From the IMG/VR virus record IMGVR_UViG_3300025418_000694, positions 1 to 64,000 of that record: 64,000 nucleotides of DNA; one strand, written 5' to 3'. A program made the translations under genes and the position numbers. A model generated the notes under the pieces. It did not search any database and was not told the origin of the DNA. It worked only from the letters and a program-made list of their open reading frames with translations. Positions 9,801-19,135 of the stretch are shown in pieces; the stretch's first letter is position 1, and the number at the start of each line of letters is the position of its first letter. The DNA comes from a virus.

Positions 9801-11194
9801 ACTGCTGGTGTGGCAGAAGGTGCAGTTCCTGTGTAGTAAGAAAATACCAATGGTGATGTAACAGTTGCTACATATGCGTTACCATTTGGGGCAGTTCCTG
9901 AGGCTACTGTTGAACCAATAACAGCTATTTCATTACCAATATGTAAACCGTGTGGTTGGGTTGAAGGCATTGTTACTGTAACCATATTTGAAGAATAGGC
10001 AAAAGACGCAGGTGTTAAAGCAGCGTCTTTATAAACCGTTCCAAGAGCTACTAGAGTTTTGTTAGTATCAAAAATTGTTGTAGATGCCCAACCTGTTGGC
10101 GTAGAGCCTTTTGCTGAAAAGGTAAATGAGGATTCACTTGGTCGAGTTTCAATTGTATAGTTACCTGGAACTGATGGTGAGAAAGTATCAGCAATGTAGA
10201 TTGGCACACCGATTGCAGGGGCAACACCAGCTGTTACTGTTCCAGAACCAGATGATGCTGTATTTGCTGTAGTTGAGTTAGCAATAGTAAATGTAGTTGT
10301 TGTTGGGGTTGCAAGAATAATTGCAGGCTGTCCAGAAGTTGTATTGTAGTTAGTTGTAAAACCAGTAATTGTTACAAGTTGTCCAACTGTAAAGTTATGG
10401 GCTGCAGAAGTTGTATAGGTAGCAAGAGTTCCGTTACCAATTGCACTTGATGCAGTTGCTGTGGTGGTTGTAAGAGAAACAGTAATTGTCTTAGTTCCAG
10501 CAGCACCAGTTTGAATATCAGATACTGCTAGGGCGTTAAAGTTGAAGTTATATGCAAATGGGCGGTTATTAATAAGACTTAGATTTTCCCACTTAGATAC
10601 TTGTGGTCCATATTCAAAGTCTGTGTCAATAAGCGCCTGTGGGCTAGATGTACGGAACTTACCTACTGGGTCAGTTAGCTCTTCTGATGGTTCAAACTTT
10701 TCAGCAAATTGGTCGATAGTAATCTGCAACTTATCCGTTGCAGCCATGACTCCTGCAGTATTGTAGTTAAGAACAAGTGTTGTGTTTTCTGAAACAGACG
10801 CTAATCCACCTGATACCCATGTGCCAGTAACTGTGCTTGCTACTGTAAATGTGGTTGAGTTTGCAGATGTAATTGTTGCTGAAATGTTAAATGCTGTTGG
10901 AGTAGCACCTGTAATGGTTACAAATTGACCAGGAGAGAAAGTATTAGCTGCTGTGAATGTAACAGCAGAACCTGTTGTAGCAATAGCTGTGATTGGAGCT
11001 GTAAGGGCGTTTTCACCATACGCTGCATAAGAAGTTGCTAGAAGAGAAGCATCAGAAAAGTTATAGATAACCTTATTCTTGGTAACGTTGGTAATAAGTA
11101 CCAAGCGCTCTTGTGGGATGATGCGGGGAATGACAATAGTTTTTGAGGCTGGGGTAAAGACATATCCTGTCTCTAATAGAATCTTTCTTGCCAT
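6839..11194 (-). CDS. Giant Ig-like/tail structural protein (1451 aa)
   Basis: The product begins MARKILLETGYVFTPASKT. It is extremely rich in Thr, Ser, Val, Ala and Gly, with many repeats of the form SVTGTGIPxGTxVxxVSGTTVTLS and ITSANSTTFTVAS, typical of bacterial Ig-like adhesive modules. A central part around residues 540-830 is less repetitive (YFRYQSGKGIQISSG; YMDYSWYGAGAVRWGFRGP) and may be the baseplate-binding core. The C-terminal part has RDLGNAVLGGGTAVSN. It probably forms a tail fibre or baseplate wedge. No catalytic motif seen. Confidence 0.7.
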   Translation of the reverse strand: MARKILLETGYVFTPASKTIVIPRIIPQERLVLITNVTKNKVIYNFSDASLLATSYAAYGENALTAPITAIATTGSAVTFTAANTFSPGQFVTITGATPTAFNISATITSANSTTFTVASTVTGTWVSGGLASVSENTTLVLNYNTAGVMAATDKLQITIDQFAEKFEPSEELTDPVGKFRTSSPQALIDTDFEYGPQVSKWENLSLINNRPFAYNFNFNALAVSDIQTGAAGTKTITVSLTTTTATASSAIGNGTLATYTTSAAHNFTVGQLVTITGFTTNYNTTSGQPAIILATPTTTTFTIANSTTANTASSGSGTVTAGVAPAIGVPIYIADTFSPSVPGNYTIETRPSESSFTFSAKGSTPTGWASTTIFDTNKTLVALGTVYKDAALTPASFAYSSNMVTVTMPSTQPHGLHIGNEIAVIGSTVASGTAPNGNAYVATVTSPLVFSYYTGTAPSATPAVSPTATTATGAVGSTFVTVASATSIVPGMTVTAAGIAAGTFVTYVQGTAIGLSQAVTTALTTTSITFNASIFVRSQAQVKHRAFDGGVFFSTNGTSNNTAQVRQTRRYFRYQSGKGIQISSGTILKPTYGIDSISYSSPYVTVQTKEPHGLQPGYSIAIYGANENGYNGTFPVASVTGLTSFTYVPTTAPTVTTASGNYYASVSNWNGASNRLGLFDQQNGVFFEYDGTTLYAVRRSSIFQTAGRVTVTNGSSTVSQTTTNYPTTFSKQLVPGDYIVLRGQSYRVIDIASDTSLTIQPSYRGTTATNVIVSKTIDTKIPQSAWNIDRVDGTGPSGYNIDLTKMQMFYMDYSWYGAGAVRWGFRGPKGNIVYVHKQANNNQNATAYMRSGNLSGRYESVTQPASTQLTASVGASDTTINVANTTGFYAPTSVSTSATGSSGANTLVVTSTTGIVSGMFATGTNLGAGAVVTAVNASTLTVTLSVNNGGAVSATITFQSYPGTAVIRGTGSSNTWEYINYTGLTSNTLTGVTRGQAGASAVTTTMAVGSNVATVGSTAGLQVGMRAISPYLADGTKIEFISGTTTLILSSSPTVANPTIWFPAMGYTTGTLGTTSGTAVTAGQAFTYSSTNPTAVEQAFPTFGPSISHWGTSVIMDGRFDDDKSLLFTYGQTTPTSLGGTTAVSTTLVQATTGSVVATAGAATGIVPGQQVTGTGIPNGTYVVAISGTTVTLSQATTATLTGNYSFSGATSKALFSIRIAPSVDNGFSAAFGLRELLNKMQLQTKALDISLLNTTTGNVLVQAYLNGTPYNYVGNNATATGSASASTTVTLTGNTGTVAVGMSVQGAGVTAGTTVTAVASQSSITVSNSLTLSSVPLVFLAPGSTSWTNSVRNAANTPNSSLAQIADYAGNSYSVQGGEVTGGFFVSSTGTSDISQVRDLGNAVLGGGTAVSNTGVYPDGPDTLTIVVTNVSTSTASVLGRISWTEAQA

Positions 11195-11197
11195 GCT

Positions 11198-14100
11198 CTA
11201 AAACGCTCCTAACAATAAATCCGTTGGGGAGAACGGATAAGTTGTGGTTACTGTTGGTGTATCTGTTCCCGCCATAATTCTTCCGCTGAACTGTGAACCT
11301 GCTGGAACTGATTCAGAGAAAGCAATATAACCATCATCATCTACCCTAAAACCATCCCAAGGTAGTGGGGAGTCCCACACTACTGAGGAATAATTTACTG
11401 TTTGAACTATACCATTTATAGTGACTAAAAGTCTCAATGGATTGGTAATAGTTTGTTTGGCACCTTGATAGGTGGGTATAAATCGGTTTTCGACTCCATC
11501 AAAGCTATATTGAAGGTTGTCTAATGGGGTGACTTGTGTCGTGCTGGTATCTAATGAGCCATCGCCTTTAACAAATTGGGAAGACGTTCCTCCAGAAGTA
11601 ATATAAGAAGTAGCCGTTAAGTTACCCCTAGAGTCAATTTTTGCTAATGGCGTACCGCTTGAGTTTTGCCATTCAGTAAGGTTGGCAGTTTGGGAAGCAT
11701 TTGCTTGAACCACTATTGGGGTAATAGCGGCAGTTGGGGCAACGACAGAAACAACTGCTGATATTTGAGCGGTTCCGCCAGTACCAGCAACGTTGGTAAA
11801 TCCTGAACCTACTACGGTAAAGGTGGTAGATGTTGCGGCAGTCACTATCCAAGTACCATTGTAAGTACCGCCAGTAACACCAGCGATAGTTACTTTTTGC
11901 CCGACTTGAATTAACGATGTTCCGCCATAGGTAAAGACGGCAACTGTGGCAGAGGTATAAGCAGCGGATGAAATAGCAGTTGTAATAGAACCAACTACTG
12001 CTGTTGTGTTACCAGCAAATAATTGACCCGCTGCGTTAAATCCTGAAATGACTGTACCAGAACCGTTTTGGTTTTGAAGCATATCTCCGCTTTGGGCAGA
12101 ACTTGACCTAAGCGCCATAATTATACTTGTTGAACCGTTTGGACCAAAATTATTTCTTGCACCATAAGGCGCAGTAGTTCCGCCGTAAATTCCATAAAGA
12201 GTTTTTAAGATACCAAACTGGTCAACAGTTAATGCGTAAGAAGTTCCTGCTTGCGTAAAGGAAGCCATATTTGCATTAGAGCCATTTGGTATAGTTGCAG
12301 TTAATGGCACTACTCCAGTAGCGGTAGGGGCTATTGTGTTACCTGCTGTAAAGGTATTCGTTGTAGCCAATTCAGGCACAACGGTTGTATCTACAATCAG
12401 GTTACTTGCTGAAGTAGTAAGCCCTGTGCCAACATTGAGTGCAATTGTTGACACACCATCGTATGTAATTGGGGCTGTTGCTGTTGCTATACCAGTCGTA
12501 CCAATTGTGCCTTGGTTACCTTGTATTCCCTGTGTGCCTTGAAGCCCCTGAAGACCTTGTGTACCTTGGTTTCCTTGAGTACCTTGAATACCTTGTGTAC
12601 CTTGCGGCCCTTGAATACCCTGCGTACCTTGAGTACCTTGTACTTGTATTCCTTGCGTACCTTGAACGCCTTGCGTTCCTTGTAAACCTTGTAATCCCTG
12701 AGTACCTTGAGTACCAGTAGTTCCTTGTGAACCTGTAAATCCTTGTAAACCAATAAGTCCCTGTAGACCTACAAAACCTTGGGTACCAGTAGCGCCTTGA
12801 ATTCCTGTAAGTCCTTGAGAACCAGTTGTACCTTGAGCACCATTAGCTCCATTAGTACCTGCAGTTCCCTGTGTACCTGTAAAACCTTGTAGTCCAGTTG
12901 TTCCTTGGTTGCCTTGAAGACCTTGTAAACCAGTAAGGCCCTGTAAACCATTTGTTCCTTGAGTTCCTTGAATACCTGTAGAACCTGTAATTCCTTGCGC
13001 GCCTGTCGTTCCCTGCGCTCCTGTAGAACCTGTTGTTCCAATTGCGCCCTGAGTTCCAACTGCACCTTGAATTCCTGTAGTGCCTTGGATTCCTTGTGCG
13101 CCCGTAGCTCCTGTTGAGCCTTGTGTTCCTTGTGGACCGATACCACCAGTTTGAGCAAAGGTAATAGCATCTGTACCAATGATAATCCAGCCGTTAGATT
13201 GGCTACCTACTGAGTTTTCAATCCAGTTAGTACTTGATTGCGTTGTACCAGCAACTACATAAAGAAAATCGCCGTACTCGACTTCGCCATTAACAGAGTT
13301 GTTGTAATCTGATGCGCGAGTGAGGATATAGGGAGTTGGACCTGAACCTTGTTGAGTAATTACATAAATACCATTTTGTGTTGTAGTAGTTTGATTCTTA
13401 ACAAGTACGCGGTCATTAGTAGTAAATGAAACACCATCAACTGAACCACGACCATTGCTAGTAGCAGTAAGAGTTGCGCCTACGCCATAACCACCATCAG
13501 CACCTAAAGTACCTGCGGTGTAAGTAGCAGCAAGATTGGCAGTTGTAGCCATACGAGCAGAAGCGTGTGCGTTGTTAGAAGCTAATGGGCCGACTAATCC
13601 CTGAACGCCTTGTGTACCTTGAACGCCAAAAGAGCCTTGTATTCCTGTATTTCCTTGAATACCCTGAGTGCCTGTACCAGTAATTCCTTGAATACCAGTA
13701 GTTCCTTGGGTACCTTGGACGCCTTGCGTTCCCTGATTTCCCTGCAGACCTTGTAGACCTATTAATCCTTGTAAACCTGTTGTTCCTTGATTACCTTGAA
13801 TCCCTTGTAAACCTGTTGTTCCTTGATTACCTTGAATCCCTTGGTTACCTTGAACTCCTTGAGTACCTTGGATACCTTGCGTCCCCTGTAATCCAACAAG
13901 ACCTTGCGTACCAGTCGCACCCTGCATACCTGTAGTGCCTTGTGTACCAGTGCTTCCTTGTAAACCTAAGAATCCTTGAGTACCCTGCGCGCCCTGTATA
14001 CCAGTTGTTCCTTGAGGACCCTGAACTCCTTGTACTCCCTGCAGACCTTGAATACCCTGGGTACCTTGTGGACCTTGAATGCCCTGAGTTCCCTGAGGTC

Positions 14101-15586
14101 CTTGAACTCCTTGCGTACCTTGCAAACCACTTACGTTAAATGTCCAAGCAGCAAATGTTCCAGAACCACCAGTTCCAGTTACGTTTACAGTAATGCTTGA
14201 ATCAGTTGTTAAGGCGGTAATCTGACCAAACATAAAGTTAGTTGGCGTGCCTGTGTTAGTAACAACAACATATTGACCAACTGTATAAGCGCCAGAATTT
14301 GTAACAGTAAATGCTTTAGAGCCAGTACCAATTAAAAATGATGTAGCAGAAGTTACTCCAATAAATGAACGGCCTTGGATACCCTGAGTTCCTTGAACTC
14401 CTTGAATACCCTGCGTACCTTGTGGTCCTTGGATACCTTGTATACCTGTAGTGCCTTGAGGCCCTTGAATACCTTGTGTACCTTGCACTCCTTGAAGTCC
14501 TTGAATGCCTTGAATACCTTGAGTTCCTTGCGGTCCTTGAATTCCTTGAGTTCCCTGTGGACCTTGTAAGCCTTGAACACCAGCAGTTGAGAATGTCCAT
14601 TGTGAGTAAGTACCAGAACCACCAGTAAGAATAGAGTTAACAGTAATACTGGAATCTAATGTTATTGCGGTGATAATGCCTTCAACCCAGTTTGAAAGCC
14701 CTGGGGTGTTAGAGACACGTACTGTTTGACCTAAACCAAAAGCGCCTGAATTAGTTACGTTAAATGTTAGAGAGCCAGTTGTAACCGCGTTAGGTGTAGG
14801 TGAAGTTACTCCTAGATATGAACGGCCTTGAATGCCCTGTGTGCCTTGCACACCTTGTGTTCCCTGTGTTCCTTGAACACCTTGCAGCCCTTGAGTACCT
14901 TGGGTTCCCTGTGGTCCCTGAACGCCCTGTATACCCTGCGTACCTTGTGGTCCCTGTAAACCTTGCGTGCCCTGAGTTCCCTGTAAACCCTGAGTTCCTT
15001 GCACACCTTGTAGCCCTTGTGTGCCTTGCGTACCTTGTGGACCTTGGATAATTCCAACGTTAACCCAAGCTCCACCTTCCCATACATACAGGTATGGGTC
15101 AACAATATAACCATCACCATTATTACCTGTTGGATGCGCAGCAACTAAAGCGGCATACGTTGGGTATGAACCAAGGATTACTACAGATGTACCAGCGTTA
15201 CCTTGTATTGAAAGTCCCTGCGTACCTTGTGTACCAGTCTTTCCCTGCGCACCCGTATAACCCTGAACACCATTATGTCCAGAAGAACCTTGTAGGCCAT
15301 AAAAACCTTGGATACCTTGTAAGCCTTGAGTACCTTGTGCTTGGTTAAAACCGCCGCCCTGTAAACCTTGAGAACCTTGTACACCTTGACCTGCGTATTG
15401 TCCATGAATACCTTGGGTGCCTTGACCGCCCTGAACACCCTGTACTCCCTGTATTCCTTGCGTGCTAAATCCAGGAAGTCCGCCTGTTTGTGTTGAAGGG
15501 ATTACGTTAACAACTACTGGGGCAGGAGTGACTACTTGGATAGCGCATTGGCATGGCCAGTTATTACAAGAGTGACAGTAACTCAA
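11198..15586 (-). CDS. Giant collagen-like virion fibre protein (1462 aa)
   Basis: The N-terminus MSYCHSCNNWPCQCAIQ has four cysteines and could bind metal or cross-link. Long runs of Gly-X-Y triplets follow, mostly GTQ, GIQ, GVQ, GLQ and GPQ, so glutamine dominates the Y position. Two related beta domains interrupt the triplets near residues 255-330 and 400-475 (VTSPTPNAV.. and VTSATSFL.., both with TDSSITVN or LDSSITVN). A third beta domain lies near 680-800, and the C-terminal 380 residues form a globular, Ig-like head. Collagen-like triple helices form trimeric rods in phage fibres. The Gln-rich triplets and low-complexity DNA are unusual. Confidence 0.8.
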   Translation of the reverse strand: MSYCHSCNNWPCQCAIQVVTPAPVVVNVIPSTQTGGLPGFSTQGIQGVQGVQGGQGTQGIHGQYAGQGVQGSQGLQGGGFNQAQGTQGLQGIQGFYGLQGSSGHNGVQGYTGAQGKTGTQGTQGLSIQGNAGTSVVILGSYPTYAALVAAHPTGNNGDGYIVDPYLYVWEGGAWVNVGIIQGPQGTQGTQGLQGVQGTQGLQGTQGTQGLQGPQGTQGIQGVQGPQGTQGTQGLQGVQGTQGTQGVQGTQGIQGRSYLGVTSPTPNAVTTGSLTFNVTNSGAFGLGQTVRVSNTPGLSNWVEGIITAITLDSSITVNSILTGGSGTYSQWTFSTAGVQGLQGPQGTQGIQGPQGTQGIQGIQGLQGVQGTQGIQGPQGTTGIQGIQGPQGTQGIQGVQGTQGIQGRSFIGVTSATSFLIGTGSKAFTVTNSGAYTVGQYVVVTNTGTPTNFMFGQITALTTDSSITVNVTGTGGSGTFAAWTFNVSGLQGTQGVQGPQGTQGIQGPQGTQGIQGLQGVQGVQGPQGTTGIQGAQGTQGFLGLQGSTGTQGTTGMQGATGTQGLVGLQGTQGIQGTQGVQGNQGIQGNQGTTGLQGIQGNQGTTGLQGLIGLQGLQGNQGTQGVQGTQGTTGIQGITGTGTQGIQGNTGIQGSFGVQGTQGVQGLVGPLASNNAHASARMATTANLAATYTAGTLGADGGYGVGATLTATSNGRGSVDGVSFTTNDRVLVKNQTTTTQNGIYVITQQGSGPTPYILTRASDYNNSVNGEVEYGDFLYVVAGTTQSSTNWIENSVGSQSNGWIIIGTDAITFAQTGGIGPQGTQGSTGATGAQGIQGTTGIQGAVGTQGAIGTTGSTGAQGTTGAQGITGSTGIQGTQGTNGLQGLTGLQGLQGNQGTTGLQGFTGTQGTAGTNGANGAQGTTGSQGLTGIQGATGTQGFVGLQGLIGLQGFTGSQGTTGTQGTQGLQGLQGTQGVQGTQGIQVQGTQGTQGIQGPQGTQGIQGTQGNQGTQGLQGLQGTQGIQGNQGTIGTTGIATATAPITYDGVSTIALNVGTGLTTSASNLIVDTTVVPELATTNTFTAGNTIAPTATGVVPLTATIPNGSNANMASFTQAGTSYALTVDQFGILKTLYGIYGGTTAPYGARNNFGPNGSTSIIMALRSSSAQSGDMLQNQNGSGTVISGFNAAGQLFAGNTTAVVGSITTAISSAAYTSATVAVFTYGGTSLIQVGQKVTIAGVTGGTYNGTWIVTAATSTTFTVVGSGFTNVAGTGGTAQISAVVSVVAPTAAITPIVVQANASQTANLTEWQNSSGTPLAKIDSRGNLTATSYITSGGTSSQFVKGDGSLDTSTTQVTPLDNLQYSFDGVENRFIPTYQGAKQTITNPLRLLVTINGIVQTVNYSSVVWDSPLPWDGFRVDDDGYIAFSESVPAGSQFSGRIMAGTDTPTVTTTYPFSPTDLLLGAF
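12505..15480 (-). repeat. Degenerate 9-bp collagen-triplet repeat DNA
   Basis: Four blocks of near-tandem CCTTGNNTNCCTTG units on the plus strand encode Gly-X-Gln triplets in the collagen-like gene. They cover about 12505-13140, 13594-14130, 14372-14580 and 14830-15470, with non-repetitive beta domains between. Such DNA is prone to copy-number change by slippage or recombination. Confidence 0.8.
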
Positions 15587-15589
15587 TTG

Positions 15590-16678
15590 TTACCAGCTTC
15601 CGTTTAGCGCACCTGAAGAGTTAGTTACAGCTTGGGTAACAAAGGTTTGACCCTTAACGTAAGTAACGGCTACTTCGGTGTTTGCAATCTCTGTTGCTAG
15701 TAGGTCCCAGAATCCACGTACAGGCAGGTACTGAGTGCCATCAACATTAAGCGATAGCTGTACCTTACTGAGTGTTGAAGATGTAGATAGGAGGGTAACT
15801 GTAAAATTAGCGTATACGGAAGGTGCATTTGGATAGGTACGAATCTGCGCAGCCCAGGTAAACAAAGAAGCATCAAATGGGAAATCAAACTCTACAGAGA
15901 AGCTGTTTCCTTGGGTAATAACTAAATCGTAGTTTTGAGCTGTTGAAGGCAATGGGCTACGTCCAGTCAAGTTATTGGTTATGTAAACTCTTTCTGGCTT
16001 ACGGGCATCGTCAACCTCTTGAGTTACATAGACAGGTACGTACTTATTAGTTGTACGTGAAGTACGGATAAGCGTACCCATTTCAATCTTCCATAGACCA
16101 ACGTTAAGCTGGGCACAGAGGGTCTTATATTGCTCCCAACGCTGTTGAATAATAGATGTGAGCTGGCGGTAACGCTCAGAGCGAGGAATATTTACTCCAT
16201 CTGGCGCCTGAATATCGATATCAAAAGCAGAGTCTGTGGCAAGAGCCCATAGAGCCTCAATGGTTGCAAGGATAGCAACTGGATACTCTTCTACAGGAGG
16301 GATACTGGCAATAGTAACTAGAGACCCGTAAGAATCAACGCGGTTATAGGTATGCTGGTTTACAGCATCGTTAATAAAGTTACAGAGTTCAGAGTCTAGG
16401 AAATAACGGTCTTGAAGACCTGTTACTGCAATAGTAGAGCCGCTAACAGGGGCGGTTGCAAAGGTAATAATGCCTGTGTCTTCTTCAACTGTATAGCCGT
16501 AAGGGTACCCAATAGGATTGCTGTTAATTGTTACATAGAGGTTAGCGGTCTCGATAGGCTTAATCCCAGTGGGAAATACGGTGGTAGTTCCGTCACCAGC
16601 AGTAGTAAAACTAAAATTCTTTTGTAAATCGCCTAGTTCTAGACGGACTCTAGAGAGTATGTCAGACAGAACGGCCAC
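15590..16678 (-). CDS. Virion structural protein, connector/neck-like (362 aa)
   Basis: The N-terminal 55 residues (MAVLSDILSRVRLELGDLQ) form an amphipathic helix as in head-tail connector proteins. A beta segment (VFPTGIKPIETANLYVTINS) and a helical region follow (LCNFINDAVNQHTYNRVDS; ALWALATDSAFDIDIQ). The C-terminal 120 residues are beta-rich (LVITQGNSFSVEFDFPFD) and resemble small phage Ig-like domains. It lies between the capsid and fibre genes, which suits a head-tail junction protein. No exact family recognised. Confidence 0.5.
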   Translation of the reverse strand: MAVLSDILSRVRLELGDLQKNFSFTTAGDGTTTVFPTGIKPIETANLYVTINSNPIGYPYGYTVEEDTGIITFATAPVSGSTIAVTGLQDRYFLDSELCNFINDAVNQHTYNRVDSYGSLVTIASIPPVEEYPVAILATIEALWALATDSAFDIDIQAPDGVNIPRSERYRQLTSIIQQRWEQYKTLCAQLNVGLWKIEMGTLIRTSRTTNKYVPVYVTQEVDDARKPERVYITNNLTGRSPLPSTAQNYDLVITQGNSFSVEFDFPFDASLFTWAAQIRTYPNAPSVYANFTVTLLSTSSTLSKVQLSLNVDGTQYLPVRGFWDLLATEIANTEVAVTYVKGQTFVTQAVTNSSGALNGSW

Positions 16679-16743
16679 AGAAACTCCCTACACTTGATAA
16701 ATCTAATGATGGCGTATTACTTCTTAAAAATCTCTACAAACGA

Positions 16744-16770
16744 AGAAGGCGCCCCGAAAGGCGCCCACTT
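16744..16770 (-). terminator. Hairpin terminator, GGCGCC stem
   Basis: Inverted GGCGCC at 16748-16753 and 16760-16765 with a CCGAAA loop, extended by flanking GAAG/CTTC. It follows the 122-aa gene on the minus strand. The U-run is weak. Confidence 0.5.
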
Positions 16771-16785
16771 CTAACAGGTAATCTT

Positions 16786-17154
16786 TTAGATAACGCCTGC
16801 TAAGTAACCCTTTTCCTTAAGGTGTTCAGCTACATGCTTAGTAACTTTGTATTTAACTCCAGCTTTAAAGCTGTAGTTATTTCCCTTACCAAGAGTCATG
16901 TTGTCAATATCTTGAACTACACGGATCTCTACAGTAGAGTCATCAGTGCTTCCGACCGTTACAGGGTCATCTACAATAACTGTCTGACGACTAGGCTTAG
17001 TAGCGTCAATTACATTTGTCTCTAGGTCAACTCTTGCTTGAGCTGTTGCCATAGACATTTGATTAGCGGCATCCTGCTGAGCTTCAATAGCTTGTTCTTG
17101 TAGCTGCTCGCGGACACGACCTGTTACATCAGTGGGCTTTGACTTTGTTGCCAT
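16786..17154 (-). CDS. Hypothetical virion-associated protein (122 aa)
   Basis: Begins MATKSKPTDVTGRVREQLQ. The first half is a Gln/Ala-rich helix (EQAIEAQQDAANQMSMA). The second half is beta then helical (GVKYKVTKHVAEHLKEKGY), like small head-completion or capsid-vertex proteins in other phages. It lies just downstream of the major capsid gene. Function unknown. Confidence 0.55.
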   Translation of the reverse strand: MATKSKPTDVTGRVREQLQEQAIEAQQDAANQMSMATAQARVDLETNVIDATKPSRQTVIVDDPVTVGSTDDSTVEIRVVQDIDNMTLGKGNNYSFKAGVKYKVTKHVAEHLKEKGYLAGVI

Positions 17155-17188
17155 TAGTATTCTCCAATTTAATATCTCGTTAGAATAA

Positions 17189-17210
17189 GGCGGGAGCCGA
17201 AACTCCCGCC
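17189..17210 (-). terminator. Terminator after the major capsid gene
   Basis: GGCGGGAG at 17189-17196 pairs perfectly with CTCCCGCC at 17203-17210 around a 6-nt CCGAAA loop. It sits immediately downstream of the capsid gene stop on the minus strand. Confidence 0.6.
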
Positions 17211-17231
17211 CTTTAAGCTATTTAGTTTTTA

Positions 17232-18305
17232 TTAGTTGGTCTCGAGGATAACAACAGATTGGTCTGTGATTAGGCCAAGTCCGAAGATTGAGTACCAAGC
17301 AAGTGCATGCTCACGACCGAAGTCTAGAATACCGCCATCGCGGAGTTCGACTGGAAGAGAGATAGCGTGACCGAATGCGTTATCACCGATCATGATACCT
17401 GCATAACGATCTGAAGCACCGTTACCTGTGTAGGTAGCTGGTGTTGTGTATCCTCCACCAGGTACTACAACTGGTGAAGCTACTGCTGTGTCGGTTGTGT
17501 AACCTGAACCAGCACCACCAGTGACCTTAAGGACCTGTGTGGTTTCGATGAAGACTACATCGTACAAACGTCCGATTTCACCGAGCATGAAGTTTCCTGG
17601 AGCAGCATACTTTGTGACTTCAATGAATTCTGGGTTGTCACGTAGTGTACGGCTTTGGTGTGGGTGAACGAAGCAGACGTAGGTCTCGCCCAACCTTGGG
17701 ATGTTCTTGGTTGCGAGGGTCTCTACAGTGTCCTTGATAACGTGTGGTGTTAGGTATGAAGAACCTGTCATAGACGCACGTGATGTTGCGAAGGTTCCAT
17801 ATCCGTACCAGTTGTTAACTGCTGAAGAGACAGATGAGCGGTCTTCACCATAAAGAGTAGAAGAAGCTGCGTATAGTGTGTCGCGTGAAAGCTGATCTAG
17901 GTAGATAGCCATGTTACGACCGAGAAGACGTGAGGCTGAAGCCATTACGTCATCGAATGAAGCGTTCAATAGAAGCTCAGAAACAGCAAGAGCATAACCA
18001 TGCTCTGTTACTGTGATTGAGAACTGTTGAGCTGTAAGTGCGTTAGTTTGCATACGGACACCTTCAACAAGAGGTGAAGCGAATCCGAGGTTGTTGTAAC
18101 GCATGAAGTTGATTTGTAGTCCTGGTGCAACACCTAGTTCAGTCTTCTTGACTGCAAATTGCTCAAAGCGAAGGATAGGCATAGCCTGGAACAAGATTTC
18201 CTTGGACCAGATTGTCTGAATCGCTTGAGTCAATTGGGTGTTTGTACCAGAGTACGCTGTTGGGGCTGCGGCTAGATTGCCTGTACCTGTGATACCTGAT
18301 GCCAT
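17232..18305 (-). CDS. Major capsid protein, N4-gp56 family (357 aa)
   Basis: The sequence has features of N4-gp56-type HK97-fold capsid proteins: an N-terminal arm with TQAIQTIWSKEILFQAMP near residue 25, FEQFAVKKTELG near 47, FSITVTEHGYALAVSELL near 95, LLGRNMAIYLDQLSRDTLY near 125, and YVCFVHPHQSRTLRDNPEF near 203. It lies between scaffold and connector-like genes and has its own terminator. The codons look more regular than in neighbouring genes, as expected for a highly expressed protein. Confidence 0.85.
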   Translation of the reverse strand: MASGITGTGNLAAAPTAYSGTNTQLTQAIQTIWSKEILFQAMPILRFEQFAVKKTELGVAPGLQINFMRYNNLGFASPLVEGVRMQTNALTAQQFSITVTEHGYALAVSELLLNASFDDVMASASRLLGRNMAIYLDQLSRDTLYAASSTLYGEDRSSVSSAVNNWYGYGTFATSRASMTGSSYLTPHVIKDTVETLATKNIPRLGETYVCFVHPHQSRTLRDNPEFIEVTKYAAPGNFMLGEIGRLYDVVFIETTQVLKVTGGAGSGYTTDTAVASPVVVPGGGYTTPATYTGNGASDRYAGIMIGDNAFGHAISLPVELRDGGILDFGREHALAWYSIFGLGLITDQSVVILETN

Positions 18306-18346
18306 TTGGCTTTGACTCCTTGATAGTAGTTTTTAGTTATTAAGTT

Positions 18347-19135
18347 TTATCCCAGAATTCCGCTGGTCTTGCCCTGAGCTTTAGCGCTCAAGATTTGACT
18401 GCGGACTTTTGCGTATTCATTCATCGGCATTGCTGCAATATCTGCAGCAGTAAACTGACGTGATTCCGAATTGATCTCCATTGGTCCAACGCCTGGCAAG
18501 GTTGCCCTAACGCCTGGCATATCTCTGCGCTGTTGCTGTAAAGCAGACTGCGCATCTGACAAAATACTGTTAGATCGCTCAACCAAACTCGCAACACTTT
18601 CATTGATTTCTTCAGCAGTATTTCCCTGAACATAATCAATTAATTGCGGAATGATATTTTCGCGGTTCTGTTCAACAGCTTGTTGACGGTAAGCCTGCAA
18701 ATCTGCAAACTTTCTTTCTTGCTCCAGAAGAGCGAAGGCCGCTTCGCGTTCTTGACGCTCACGAGCCAACTGCTCTCGCAACTCTTCAGCTGTAGCTTTT
18801 GCGAAGTCCTTGGCGTCCAAGTTCTCCTCTTGCTTAGCTTTTTCTTCAGCTGCTCTGGCTTCCGCCTCGGCTGCTTCACGAGTTGCTTTTTCTTCTCGTT
18901 CCTTTTTGATAACAGATAGTTCTTCCTTCAATCTTTCGATTTCTGGATACAACTTATCCTTCTCTTGCGAACGAACTTTTGCTAGATCATCTTCAGTATA
19001 AAACTTAGATGACTTAGCTGAGTCATTCGCACCAGGAGTAACAGTAGGCGCGTCAACGCCCGACACATTTACAACTGGAGCTGTATTAGCTTCTGCTTCA
19101 AAAGCAGATGCCATTTGTTCTGCAGTATCTGACAT
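18347..19135 (-). CDS. Capsid scaffold protein (262 aa)
   Basis: An acidic, low-complexity N-terminus leads to a long charged coiled coil (residues about 45-150, rich in Glu, Lys, Arg and Ala, for example EREEKATREAAEAEARAAEE in part). A helical C-terminal tail ends in KAQGKTSGILG. This architecture and the position between portal and capsid genes are typical of scaffolding proteins. No protease motif seen. Confidence 0.75.
   Translation of the reverse strand: MSDTAEQMASAFEAEANTAPVVNVSGVDAPTVTPGANDSAKSSKFYTEDDLAKVRSQEKDKLYPEIERLKEELSVIKKEREEKATREAAEAEARAAEEKAKQEENLDAKDFAKATAEELREQLARERQEREAAFALLEQERKFADLQAYRQQAVEQNRENIIPQLIDYVQGNTAEEINESVASLVERSNSILSDAQSALQQQRRDMPGVRATLPGVGPMEINSESRQFTAADIAAMPMNEYAKVRSQILSAKAQGKTSGILG

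Noticed and set aside
12469-15438. Several open frames of 80-136 codons opposite or shifted within the collagen-like gene
   Set aside because: They come from the low-complexity triplet repeats, which keep other frames free of stops. Composition is repetitive and no ribosome sites fit.
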